Of a DNA stretch of 20,810 bases, positions 6,464-14,042 are shown piece after piece. A program made the position numbers and the translations under genes. How positions within the stretch are numbered: position 1 is the first letter of the stretch; each line of letters opens with the position of its first letter. This DNA is from Bacillota bacterium (GTDB lineage Bacteria > Bacillota_C > Negativicutes > CTSoil-072): NCBI GenBank assembly GCA_017861495.1, contig JAGFXW010000010.1:1-20810 (forward strand). The letters run 5' to 3'. The notes under the pieces were generated by a model that saw only the letters and a list, made by a program, of their open reading frames with translations, ran no database searches and was not told the DNA's origin.

Positions 6464-7984
6464 GTGCGGATAACGAACGGGATGATTGCAGACAATACGC
6501 TGCGCAATATTAATAAAGCGGCCAACCGCTTGGCAGCAGCCAACGCAGCAGTATCCTCCAATCAAAAGATCCAAAAGGCTTCCGATGATCCGGTTGTGGC
6601 GGCGCGGGCGGTTACCTACCGCAGCTATGTTTCGCAGATTAAGCAATACCAGGATAATACCGATGCTGCCGACGGCTGGCAAACAGCGACGGATGACGCG
6701 CTGAGCGATCTCAATGATGTGATTACGACGGTGAAAACGTTGACGACCGAGGCAGCCAGCGATACTTGCAGTGCGGATGATTTAACGGATATCCAATCCC
6801 GTGTATCGACACTGCTGGACGAGGCGGTCAGCATCATGAACACGACCTATAACGGCCGGTATATTTTCGGCGGTTATAGTACCAGTGAAGCGCCCTATTC
6901 GCTGGAAACGACCGATCTCGGAGAAACCGTAACGTATAAAGGCGATTATTTGAGCCTTGGCGGTGTGATTTCCACCGATGTTTCTGATGCGGATATTACC
7001 GCGTTTTATACCGCCAATACAGGCTCCGTGTATGATTCGCTGAGCGACGCGGCGGCCGGCGGGCAGACTGCTTATGATGCGGCGGCTGCTGCTTCTGTTG
7101 CGTTTCCGAGCGATACGAGCCTGGCGGCCAAGGCGGCAGCCGCGCTGGATACATTAAATACGTTGAACACGGCTGTGACCACCTACGGCGGTTCCCTGAA
7201 TTTATCGGATGCGATCACGGCTGCGGAAGCAGATTATGAAACCATTACTGCCGCCGTGACGACGTATGGAGGAACCACCACGTTAACGGATGCGGCAACC
7301 GCTGCGCTGAGTGCTTACACTACGGCGCAGGCAGCGGCCGATGTGGACCCTGCCGATACGGACTTGGCTGACGCAGCGACGGCGGCCAAAACAGTTTCCG
7401 ATACCCTGGCGACAGCAGTAACGATGTATGGTGGAACTACTGCTTTAGAGGATGCTGCGACAGAAGTTAAGAATACGGTCGATACATTAACGGCGGCGGG
7501 CGGCAATGCCGCCCAGAATATCAATTATAATATCGGCTTCAACAGTGAAGTTACCGTAAATATTGAAGGACAGGATGTTGTCGGCGAAGGAAGCGGCAGT
7601 AATTTGTTCAATACATTTGCCAAGCTGCTGCTTGCCTTGAATGGTGATACCAGTTATAAGTCAGCCGGCATGGATTCGGCCGGAAATGTGACGTTGACAA
7701 CCAATTCGTTGGATTTAAGCGATTTGATTGATGAATTCAGCGCGAACCTTGACCAAGTGACGGTAGCCCAGGCGACATTAGGCGCGCGGATGGATGTAGT
7801 CGGTACGGCGTCCACGAACTTGGATGATGCCTATACCACCTACAGCACGTTTATGACAGACAACGAAGATATCGACACGGCAACGGCTGCTACAGAATTG
7901 GCGAGTGCGGAATATACCTATGAAGCAGCTTTGTCGGTCGGGGCGAAGGTCATTTCCAAAACATTAATCGATTATATCGGCTGA
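6464..7984 (+). CDS. flgL: Hook-filament junction protein FlgL with repeat insert
   Basis: FlgL (HAP3) links FlgK to flagellin. The 506-residue product starts MRITNGMIADNTLRNINKAA and has the flagellin-like KIQKASDDPVVAARAVTYRS segment, NTTYNGRYIFGGYSTSEAPY, and the C-terminal helix TAATELASAEYTYEAALSVG ending SKTLIDYIG. Usual FlgL is about 300 residues; the excess is an Ala/Thr-rich insert at about residues 190-345 (7030-7495) containing three units around AVTTYGG followed by LxDAxTAA, probably antiparallel helices. It has one Cys (SDTCSADD). The GTG at 6464 is chosen because AAGGGGGT precedes it and MRIT is a classical FlgL start. It lies 14 bases after flgK2. Confident call; the insert is a lineage-specific outer domain. 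Confidence 0.9.
   Translation: MRITNGMIADNTLRNINKAANRLAAANAAVSSNQKIQKASDDPVVAARAVTYRSYVSQIKQYQDNTDAADGWQTATDDALSDLNDVITTVKTLTTEAASDTCSADDLTDIQSRVSTLLDEAVSIMNTTYNGRYIFGGYSTSEAPYSLETTDLGETVTYKGDYLSLGGVISTDVSDADITAFYTANTGSVYDSLSDAAAGGQTAYDAAAAASVAFPSDTSLAAKAAAALDTLNTLNTAVTTYGGSLNLSDAITAAEADYETITAAVTTYGGTTTLTDAATAALSAYTTAQAAADVDPADTDLADAATAAKTVSDTLATAVTMYGGTTALEDAATEVKNTVDTLTAAGGNAAQNINYNIGFNSEVTVNIEGQDVVGEGSGSNLFNTFAKLLLALNGDTSYKSAGMDSAGNVTLTTNSLDLSDLIDEFSANLDQVTVAQATLGARMDVVGTASTNLDDAYTTYSTFMTDNEDIDTATAATELASAEYTYEAALSVGAKVISKTLIDYIG
7030..7495 (+). repeat. Intragenic Ala/Thr-rich helical repeats in flgL
   Basis: Three imperfect protein repeats each centre on AVT(T/M)YGG followed by LxDA and an Ala-rich helix, with unit lengths of roughly 30-70 residues. 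Similar YxxA...DTxLxxA...A patterns occur in the flagellin central region. The encoded segment expands FlgL well beyond its normal length. Confidence 0.6.
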
Positions 7985-8008
7985 GTACGCTAGGCGGGAG
8001 GGGGCGCA

Positions 8009-9943
8009 ATGTCTACAAGCAGCAGCGGTACAATATCAACCACTACAGTCAATGGAACGACCCGGCTTACCGGTTTATCCTCCGGTATCGACGTGGATGG
8101 CATCGTGGAACAGTTGATGACGGCGGAAAAAACGAAAAAATTGAACAAGCTGCAGCAAAAGCTGCAAACGGCTGAATGGAAGCAGGAAGCGTATCGCAGT
8201 ATCATTTCCGATTTGCAGGATTTTTCCAGTACGTATTTCGATGTAACTTCGTCCAGCAGCATCATGAAAGCAAGCAACTTCCTGAAGTATGCGGCGACCA
8301 GCAGCGACAGCGCAGTTTCGGTAACTGCCGCCAGTACGGCCAGTGCGGGCAGCCATACGGTGGCCGTCAGCCAACTGGCTGCCAAGGCGACGTATACCAG
8401 CGGCAGCAGTGTGTCCAAGGAAGTACAGGGATCATCAGCGGCGGATTACAGTGCTCTCAGCGGCGAAAGCTTTCTTATGACGCTGGATGGAACGGATTAT
8501 CCGGTCGATTTGGATGACGTGACGGATGCCGACTCTTTGCAGACGGCAATTGACACTGCTGTAGGTTCCGACAAGATTACGGTTGGAACCACATCCGATG
8601 GGTATTTGACATTTACTGCCGCCGATACAGGGGTGCAGGCGATCAGCGTCAGTGATCCTGATTCGGAGATCAGCGGTTTAAGTGACTTGGGTTTTGGGAC
8701 GGATGCCATCCTTTCCAACCGGCTGGATATGTCCGACACCCTGGCGACGATTGCCGGCCAGTTAACTTCGGCCAATGCCCTGGCTTTTACCAGCTCTGGA
8801 GAGATTGAGTTAACGATTAATGGCACGGCAATGACCTTTGACCAGGATGAAACGCTGGCGGATATGATGTCGGCAATCAATAAGTCAGGCCTTGGGGTTA
8901 CCATGACCTACAATTCACTTACCGGTGAACTGGCGATGACTGCCGATACTACCGGCGCTGGCAATACATTGGCAGTGGCCGATTCGGGAACCAGCAATTT
9001 TGCCAGCGCATTATTGGGTACGTATACAGCGGGGAAAGACGCCAAATTAACGATTGACGGACAGTCTCTGACCCGCAGTACCAACAGTGTGACAATTGAC
9101 GGTGTGACATATGCGCTGAACCAGGTTACAACGGATGACGCTGCAGTAACCGTAACGCAGGATACAGATGGGGTATACGATTTGATCAGCAACTTCGTCG
9201 ATGCCTATAATACGCTGATTGAAACCATGAATACGGCGGTGGATGAAAATACGGATTCGGATTATCCGCCGCTGACCGATGATCAAAAAGAGGAAATGAC
9301 GGACGATGAAATTACCGCTTGGGAAACAAAAGCCAAGGTTGGCTTGCTGGAAAGCGACTCAACCATAGAAGATGTTTTGAGTGATATGCGGACGGCTTTG
9401 ATCGACTCTGTTTCCGGACTGACGACCAGCCTTTCCGATATCGGCATCACCAGCGGCACGTATGATGAGGAAGGTACGCTGTACATCGACGAAGACACCT
9501 TAACGGCTGCGATTGCCAGCGATCCCCAAATGGTTATGAACCTGTTTACCCAACAGGCGACTTCCAAGTCCTCTGACGGTACTTCCTTGTCAGGGACGAC
9601 GGTGGTTCGGTCGTTGAGTTCGAAAGATTTGAGCACCCGCTACAAGGAAGAAGGGATCGGGTACCGGTTTTACGATATTTTGCAGAAGTATATTTCCACT
9701 ATCCGCGACAGTTCGGGCAATAAAGGAACGTTGATGGAAATATCCGGAGCAGAAGACGACGCTACGGAAACGGATAATACGTTAACCGACGAAATCAACA
9801 AGTACGAAGATGAAATCAGCGACGAAGAAGACCGGTTGGATGATTATGAGGAGAAGCTGTACAACAAATACACGGAGCTGGAGACGTATATCAGCACGAT
9901 GAATTCCCAGCTTTCCGCTTTATCATCGCTGACTAGCAGTTAA
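8009..9943 (+). CDS. fliD: Flagellar filament cap protein FliD
   Basis: FliD (HAP2) forms the pentameric filament cap that folds incoming flagellin. The 644-residue product shows the N-terminal signature TRLTGLSSGIDVDGIVEQLM then KTKKLNKLQQKLQTAEWKQE, the Ala/Thr-rich SHTVAVSQLA region, a flagellin-IN-like segment (ELTINGTAMTFDQDETLADM, then MSAINKSGLGV, about residues 267-299), a conserved KDAKLTIDGQSLTRSTNSVT stretch, and a charged C-terminal coiled coil (EDEISDEEDRLDDYEEKLYN). It is somewhat longer than Bacillus FliD (about 500 residues). ATG 8009 has GGAGGGGG upstream. No cysteines were seen. The two chaperone-type genes follow directly. Confident call. Confidence 0.94.
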   Translation: MSTSSSGTISTTTVNGTTRLTGLSSGIDVDGIVEQLMTAEKTKKLNKLQQKLQTAEWKQEAYRSIISDLQDFSSTYFDVTSSSSIMKASNFLKYAATSSDSAVSVTAASTASAGSHTVAVSQLAAKATYTSGSSVSKEVQGSSAADYSALSGESFLMTLDGTDYPVDLDDVTDADSLQTAIDTAVGSDKITVGTTSDGYLTFTAADTGVQAISVSDPDSEISGLSDLGFGTDAILSNRLDMSDTLATIAGQLTSANALAFTSSGEIELTINGTAMTFDQDETLADMMSAINKSGLGVTMTYNSLTGELAMTADTTGAGNTLAVADSGTSNFASALLGTYTAGKDAKLTIDGQSLTRSTNSVTIDGVTYALNQVTTDDAAVTVTQDTDGVYDLISNFVDAYNTLIETMNTAVDENTDSDYPPLTDDQKEEMTDDEITAWETKAKVGLLESDSTIEDVLSDMRTALIDSVSGLTTSLSDIGITSGTYDEEGTLYIDEDTLTAAIASDPQMVMNLFTQQATSKSSDGTSLSGTTVVRSLSSKDLSTRYKEEGIGYRFYDILQKYISTIRDSSGNKGTLMEISGAEDDATETDNTLTDEINKYEDEISDEEDRLDDYEEKLYNKYTELETYISTMNSQLSALSSLTSS

Positions 9944-9978
9944 GCAGAGCATGAAGGCTTTTCGGGGAGTGATTTGAT

Positions 9979-10398
9979 GTGGGAACGCGAGAACAAGCGT
10001 GTAGCTGGCTAGAGAAAAAATGGAAAATTATTGAAAAATTGGCCGCCAATACAGAAAACCAGCGTTCTTTTATTCCGCAGCGCAAGATGGTCGGATTAAA
10101 GCGGCTGTTGCGGGAACGGGATGCCTTGCTGCGAGAACTGGCTGGCGTTGATGAAGAACTGATGAACGATCCTAACTGGAAAATCATGCCGGACTTGGCG
10201 GTAATAATGCAGGAGGTTGCCGTTAAACAACAAGAAATCCTGCAATGCAGTATACAAACGCTGCAACAGGCTGTGGCCGAGAAAAACTGCATCGCCGCCG
10301 AGCTGAAAAAAAGCAGGGTCGGGCGGCAAGTGAATAACCAGTATATGAACCCCTGGCTTTCCCTGGCGCGGGGTCGACGCATCAATGAAAAGGGCTGA
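9979..10398 (+). CDS. FlgN/FliT-like flagellar export chaperone (putative)
   Basis: Small, mostly helical, 139-residue soluble protein between fliD and fliS. In other flagellar operons this slot holds FliT, the FliD chaperone, or FlgN, the FlgK/FlgL chaperone. Sequence support is limited: an N-terminal helix (SWLEKKWKIIEKLAAN), a heptad-rich middle (LKRLLRERDALLRELAGVDE, then VKQQEILQCSIQTLQQAV) and a C-terminal QYMNPWLSLARGRRINEKG that resembles the tail of FlgN-type proteins. The start is GTG at 9979, with GGGGAG at 9964-9969 upstream; the overlapping ATG at 9977 leads to a stop after 11 codons. The role rests mainly on context; I cannot choose between FlgN and FliT. Confidence 0.6.
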   Translation: MGTREQACSWLEKKWKIIEKLAANTENQRSFIPQRKMVGLKRLLRERDALLRELAGVDEELMNDPNWKIMPDLAVIMQEVAVKQQEILQCSIQTLQQAVAEKNCIAAELKKSRVGRQVNNQYMNPWLSLARGRRINEKG

Positions 10399-10419
10399 AA
10401 TCAAGGAGGAATCATCGTT

Positions 10420-10824
10420 ATGAGTGCTGCGAACAATAATGCTGCTGCCAATGCCTACAAAAAACAACAGGTCATGACCGCCTCACCGGAAGAACTGACG
10501 CTCATGCTGTACAACGGTGCGATCCGGTTTATCAATGAGAGCATTCAGGCTGCGGAGAAGAAAGATATAGAGACGGCGCACGCCAAGAATATGCGGGCCC
10601 AGAAGATTATGCGGGAATTTATGCTGACGACGGATATGACGCAGGAGATTTCCCGGAAGTGGCTGCAGGTCGATGAATATATTCTCCATTGTCTGGTGCA
10701 GGGGAATGTCAAAAAGGATAAGGCGAAGCTGGAAGAGGCCAAGGGACTGCTGACAGGGCTGCGTGACGCCTGGTACCAGGCGATGAAGCAGGTGCGGGAG
10801 AGTAAGAAGGCCGTTGGGGAATAA
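10420..10824 (+). CDS. fliS: Flagellar export chaperone FliS
   Basis: FliS binds the C-terminus of flagellin in the cytoplasm and keeps it unpolymerised until export; in Bacillus it also takes part in FliW/CsrA-linked flagellin homeostasis. The 134-residue product matches the family length and shows AANAYKKQQVMTASPEELTL, MLYNGAIRFINESIQAAEKK, KAQKIMREF-like and VDEYILHCLVQGNVKKD segments. ATG 10420 follows AAGGAGG. It is the last gene of the flgD-fliS operon, 21 bases after the putative chaperone gene, and is followed by a long hairpin. Confident call. Confidence 0.93.
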   Translation: MSAANNNAAANAYKKQQVMTASPEELTLMLYNGAIRFINESIQAAEKKDIETAHAKNMRAQKIMREFMLTTDMTQEISRKWLQVDEYILHCLVQGNVKKDKAKLEEAKGLLTGLRDAWYQAMKQVRESKKAVGE

Positions 10825-10848
10825 ATAGGTTTTGGATACAGTCAGACA

Positions 10849-10924
10849 AAGTCAAAGGATGCCTGTTTGTTAACGCTTCACCGTTGTCACTTGACTTCCG
10901 CTTATAACAAACAGGCATCCTTTT
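10849..10924 (+). terminator. Long hairpin after fliS, possible pseudoknot
   Basis: AAAGGATGCCTGTTTGTTA (10854-10872) is perfectly complementary to the arm at 10905-10923 over 19 bp, followed by TTTT. It probably ends the flagellar operon. The loop is unusually long (32 nt) and holds TTGACTT (10891-10897), which is complementary to AAGTCAA (10849-10855) just before the stem, so an H-type pseudoknot is possible. Confidence 0.7.
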
Positions 10925-11091
10925 CGTTGGCGGCAAGAGTGAAGAGGCTGGATAATAGTAATTAAATAGGAATATATGGATTGCCGACGTTTTTTTTCGT
11001 TACCTTTTAGCCTATATGGTCAAAGAAACTAGTATCACCTTGCGGGCCCTTAGGGGTTAAACCTTCTATCGGGATAGGAAGAAATAAAAAG
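10925..11091. other. Intergenic region between fliS and flagellin terminators
   Basis: No gene is seen. CGTTGG plus CAA (10925-10936) can pair with TTGCCGACG (10981-10989) with a 3-base bulge, followed by eight Ts (10990-10997), a second terminator-like hairpin for the plus strand. Its roughly 44-nt loop holds three GGA triplets. Beyond 11005 I see only short inverted repeats (CCC-TTA-GGG; CTAT-CGGG-ATAG). Confidence 0.4.
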
Positions 11092-11124
11092 GATGTCATC
11101 CAATAGTTGGATGACATCTTTTTT
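11092..11124 (-). terminator. Flagellin terminator (bidirectional)
   Basis: GATGTCATCCAA (11092-11103), loop TAG, and TTGGATGACATC (11107-11118) form a perfect 12-bp hairpin, with an A-run on the left and a T-run on the right. Read on the minus strand it terminates the flagellin transcript 12 bases after its stop codon. On the plus strand it also stops readthrough from fliS. Confidence 0.88.
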
Positions 11125-11135
11125 ATTTCGTGTTA

Positions 11136-13301
11136 TTAGCCTTGCAGCAAGGTCAGTACTTGTTGCGGCTGTTGGTTGGCTTTGGCCAGCATAGCGGTTG
11201 CAGCCTGCGTGATCACGCTCAGTTTGGTGTATTCGGCCATCTCCGAAGCCATATCCGTGTCGCGGATGTTGGATTCGGCGGAGGTAAGGTTTTCGCTTTC
11301 GGTGTCTAAGTTGTTGATGTTGCTTTCCAAGCTGTTTTGAACCGCGCCGAGGTTGGACCGGGCCGCCGAGACTTTGCTGATTGCCGAGTCGATGGTTGTG
11401 AGCGCGGAGGTAGCAGCATCTACAGTGCTTAAGTCGATCCCTGTCGTAGAGCTGTCGCCGTTTACGCCGAGCGCATTAGCATCCATGTCGCCGATAGACA
11501 AGGTCATCGTTTGGCCCGAGTTCGCGCCGATCTGGAAGGTCAGGGCGCTGGAGGTGTCGACCGTAACGGTAGCGGTAGCGGCAACAGTTGCATTGTTGTA
11601 AGTATTTTTTGCGGCTACAACAGCAGTATCTGTGCTGGTTTCAAGGACATGATCGTAAGTGGTTTGTGCCGCGGTAACATCTTCGTCAGTAGTGTTGGCG
11701 ATTGCCGAAGTTAAGGTCGCATAGGCATTGGCAACATCTGTGGTGTCAACCGTGGCTGCAACTGCATCAGCGCCAGTGTCAGTAGTAGCAGTGGCAGTAT
11801 AACCAGATAACCCTTGAACCGCTGCGCCAGTTGCTGTTACACTTACTGACGAAGAAGCGCCGGTACTTGCAGAAGTGATTACAAGATTGCCACTTCCGTC
11901 TATAGAAGCCGTACCATTAGAACCAAGTTTTGTATTAATCGCGGCAGCTAAAGACGTTCCGGTAGCTCCAGATCCAAGAGATACCAAATCGGCGTTACTC
12001 AACGAGTAATCGTTACCATCTACCGTAATAGTTAAAGAGTTGCCTGTAACGCTGCTCATGTCGGTTGCGGCAGTTGCCGAAGTACCAGTAACGATCGCTG
12101 AAGCTGCTATTGAACCACCTGTACCAGCGGCCGCTGCATCATAGGCCGCCTTGGCGGTTACTACAGCAGAATCAGAACTGCCAGTTAAGGCTGTATCATA
12201 TGTAGCTTGGGCTGAAGTGACATTGGCATCGCTAGTAGTAGAAATGACCGTATTTAAAGTTGTATAAGCAGCAGAAGCGGCAGTATTTGTCGTTTCACCG
12301 AGTCCCGCCAGCGTTTCATTATCGCCGGTTACAGTAAGGTCGAAGGCGGTCAAGGTATTGCCGATGGCGGAAGCGATAGCCCCGTTAATTGTGCCGGCTG
12401 CGTCCGTACCGTTGACGGTTACGCTTGTAACATCCGTGTCTGCTGTTGCATTGAAGAGGCTTCTTAATGTGCTGTTATCCGCAGCTAGGGTGATTTCCGA
12501 AGCGCTGCCGTAGGTGCTGTCAGTCAGCTTGATAAATTCATTGCTGGTATCCGTAGCATCTAATTCGGCAGTTACGCCGGTCGTATCACTTTCTGCGTTA
12601 ATCTTGTCGATAACGCCCTGGATGGTATCGCCGGATTCAATAGTGATTGTGGTGCCGTTAATGGAAACATCGCCGGCAAATGAGCTTGCATCGGTATTCA
12701 AACCAGTTGTCGAGGTAATGCCGGTTGAGGAAGTGATATTAGCCCCGGTAGTGGCTTGCGTTGCAACTGCAGTGTATTCGACGGTATATGATCCCGCTTC
12801 GGTGTTGTTTCCTGCCGTTGTAGTGGAAGCAATGATTGCGGATGAATTGGTGCCGGATACTGCGGTGCTTGAACCACTGTCGCCGTTGAGCAGTTTCTTG
12901 GTGTTGAACTCAGTGTCGTTGGAAATGCGGTCAATTTCCTGACGGAGCTGGTCGACTTCGTCCTGGATCGATTGACGGTCGTCATCGGTCAAGGTGTCGG
13001 AAGACGCTTGTACTGCCAGTTCGCGCATCCGTTTGAGGATCGAGGTAGTCTCGTCCAGAGCGCCATCAGCGGTTTGTGTTAAGGAGATCGCATCCTGCGA
13101 GTTGCTGCTTGCTTGATCGAGGCCTTCGATCTGGGCGCGCATTTTTTCGGAAATCGCCAGACCGGCTGCATTGTCAGCGGCGCTGTTGATGGAATAGCCG
13201 GAGGACAGTTTTTCCAATGAAGAATTCATTAATGCGCTGTTCTTGTTCAATTGGTTCGTTGTGTTTAATGCGGACATGTTAGTACTGATTACCATTGACA
13301 T
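11136..13301 (-). CDS. hag: Flagellin, large form with duplicated central modules
   Basis: Filament subunit secreted by the flagellar export apparatus. The 721-residue product has the conserved D0/D1 N-terminus (VISTNMSALNTTNQLNKNSA; SSGYSINSAADNAAGLAISE; LKRMRELAVQASS, the region of the TLR5 contact site in other flagellins) and C-terminus (SAARSNLGAVQNSLESNINN, NIRDTDMASEM, ANQQPQQVLTLLQG). The central ~480 residues hold flagellin-IN-like motifs (about 211-272 and 422-482), each followed by an Ala-rich helical segment (about 345-388 and 522-569) with the pattern TYDxxLxxSxDxAVVxAKxxY. No Cys is present. I prefer ATG 13301 over 13310, because GGGGGA ends only one base before the latter. The gene converges on the fliS operon. 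Confident as flagellin; other names are fliC or flaA. Confidence 0.95.
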   Translation of the reverse strand: MSMVISTNMSALNTTNQLNKNSALMNSSLEKLSSGYSINSAADNAAGLAISEKMRAQIEGLDQASSNSQDAISLTQTADGALDETTSILKRMRELAVQASSDTLTDDDRQSIQDEVDQLRQEIDRISNDTEFNTKKLLNGDSGSSTAVSGTNSSAIIASTTTAGNNTEAGSYTVEYTAVATQATTGANITSSTGITSTTGLNTDASSFAGDVSINGTTITIESGDTIQGVIDKINAESDTTGVTAELDATDTSNEFIKLTDSTYGSASEITLAADNSTLRSLFNATADTDVTSVTVNGTDAAGTINGAIASAIGNTLTAFDLTVTGDNETLAGLGETTNTAASAAYTTLNTVISTTSDANVTSAQATYDTALTGSSDSAVVTAKAAYDAAAAGTGGSIAASAIVTGTSATAATDMSSVTGNSLTITVDGNDYSLSNADLVSLGSGATGTSLAAAINTKLGSNGTASIDGSGNLVITSASTGASSSVSVTATGAAVQGLSGYTATATTDTGADAVAATVDTTDVANAYATLTSAIANTTDEDVTAAQTTYDHVLETSTDTAVVAAKNTYNNATVAATATVTVDTSSALTFQIGANSGQTMTLSIGDMDANALGVNGDSSTTGIDLSTVDAATSALTTIDSAISKVSAARSNLGAVQNSLESNINNLDTESENLTSAESNIRDTDMASEMAEYTKLSVITQAATAMLAKANQQPQQVLTLLQG

Positions 13302-13390
13302 AATATTCATTCCCCCTGATTTTTACTAAGTCTCGCTTCCGTGCTCGACTTGCTGGTGTTGCTAAGGTTTACGCTGCCTCCTTTCCTGGC
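13302..13390 (-). promoter_or_regulatory. Flagellin leader with several GGA (CsrA-type) sites
   Basis: On the minus strand the leader contains AGGAAAGGAGG (about 13378-13388), a hairpin at 13328-13351 and the Shine-Dalgarno GGGGGA (13311-13316). The hairpin stem is AAGTC with GACTT, then two opposed GA/GA mismatches and two GC pairs, exposing ACGGAA. A loop GGA plus a GGA at the SD is the layout known for Bacillus hag control by CsrA. AAAGGAGG upstream has no start codon near it, so it may be a standby or binding site. Regulation is inferred. Confidence 0.5.
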
Positions 13391-13392
13391 TC

Positions 13393-13418
13393 GTTATAAT
13401 GTATTTCGGGAGAGTTTA
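13393..13418 (-). promoter_or_regulatory. Candidate flagellin promoter
   Basis: On the minus strand, TAAA (complement of 13415-13418) is followed after 16 bases by TATAAC (complement of 13393-13398). The TAAA fits a sigma-28 -35 element, but the -10 looks more like a housekeeping one than GCCGATAA. A start near 13386 would give a leader of about 85 nt. Weak call. Confidence 0.3.
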
Positions 13419-13629
13419 TTAACTATGTATTAATTTATTCATTAGAAATGTATTTAATTTCATCCTATATATTTCTCGCCAACGTGGTTTGAGGCAGGAT
13501 TTTTGGCCTTGTGGTTCGAAAAGAATGTATCAATCATATTGTCGAAAAATTAGGTATACGAGTTACCTTTTTGGGTTTTTTCCGTTTTTATAGATAGAAT
13601 GTTCAATACCAGTTTTCGATAAACAAGAA

Positions 13630-13658
13630 TTACAAAAACGGTTATTGCCTTTTATAAA
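13630..13658 (+). promoter_or_regulatory. Weak candidate promoter for the peptide gene
   Basis: TTACAA, a 17-base spacer and TATAAA precede the small peptide gene. The -10 is good and the -35 poor, and the resulting leader would be under 25 nt. An AGGAGGTG Shine-Dalgarno lies directly before the ATG. Otherwise 13420-13629 is AT-rich with only a weak hairpin (AGGTA/TACCT near 13555-13571, followed by Ts). Confidence 0.25.
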
Positions 13659-13683
13659 ATGGATGAAATGAGGAGGTGAAGGA

Positions 13684-13899
13684 ATGGAAGAAACTACGAA
13701 AAAGAAAATCGCGAAAACGGTTACTGCTGCGGCGGCCGGAATTGCTCTGACTGTTATGGTCGGACAAATCACCCCGGTTAATTTAATCAATCTGGTATTG
13801 GATACGCCAAGCTATTCTACTGACCAGTTGTACGCTGCGCAAGAATGCTGCGGACCGTATCAGCAGTGCCAGTGTCCGAGCTTTAAGGGCGCTTCGTAA
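13684..13899 (+). CDS. Putative RiPP precursor peptide with C-terminal Cys core
   Basis: 71-residue peptide directly upstream of a radical SAM/SPASM enzyme. The N-terminus is basic (MEETTKKKIAK), then comes a hydrophobic stretch (TVTAAAAGIALTVMVGQITP, about residues 12-31) that could be a leader helix or signal-like segment. The C-terminus ECCGPYQQCQCPSFKGAS (54-71) contains all four cysteines as CC-x5-C-x-C. This layout fits a ribosomal peptide whose cysteines become thioether donors (sactipeptide or ranthipeptide class). The ATG is preceded by AGGAGGTG. I do not recognise the exact family; CLI_3235/CcpM-type clostridial Cys-rich peptides are a possible comparison. The product's activity is unknown, and no transporter or protease gene is adjacent. 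Confidence 0.65.
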   Translation: MEETTKKKIAKTVTAAAAGIALTVMVGQITPVNLINLVLDTPSYSTDQLYAAQECCGPYQQCQCPSFKGAS

Positions 13900-13981
13900 G
13901 TCGCTGCCTGGACAAGCTGTGTTATTGGCAGGCAATTATCTGTTCTATATGGAATGGAGCAATCGTTTGATGGTAACCAAG

Positions 13982-14015
13982 ACAGGTTGGGTTCATTACG
14001 ATCCCAGCCTGTTTT
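13982..14015 (+). terminator. Attenuator-like hairpin between peptide and maturase
   Basis: ACAGGTTGGG (13982-13991) pairs with CCCAGCCTGT (14003-14012), 10 bp with one G-U, followed by TTTT. It sits between the precursor stop and the maturase RBS. Such hairpins are common after RiPP precursors and would give more precursor than enzyme transcript. The short T-run suggests partial termination. Confidence 0.55.
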
Positions 14016-14042
14016 ACTATATAAGGTTTGGAGGAAGAAAAA

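Noticed and set aside
7030..7495. Repeats in flgL as a CRISPR or DNA-level tandem repeat.
   Set aside because: They are degenerate at DNA level, in frame and of variable spacing; this is a protein repeat.
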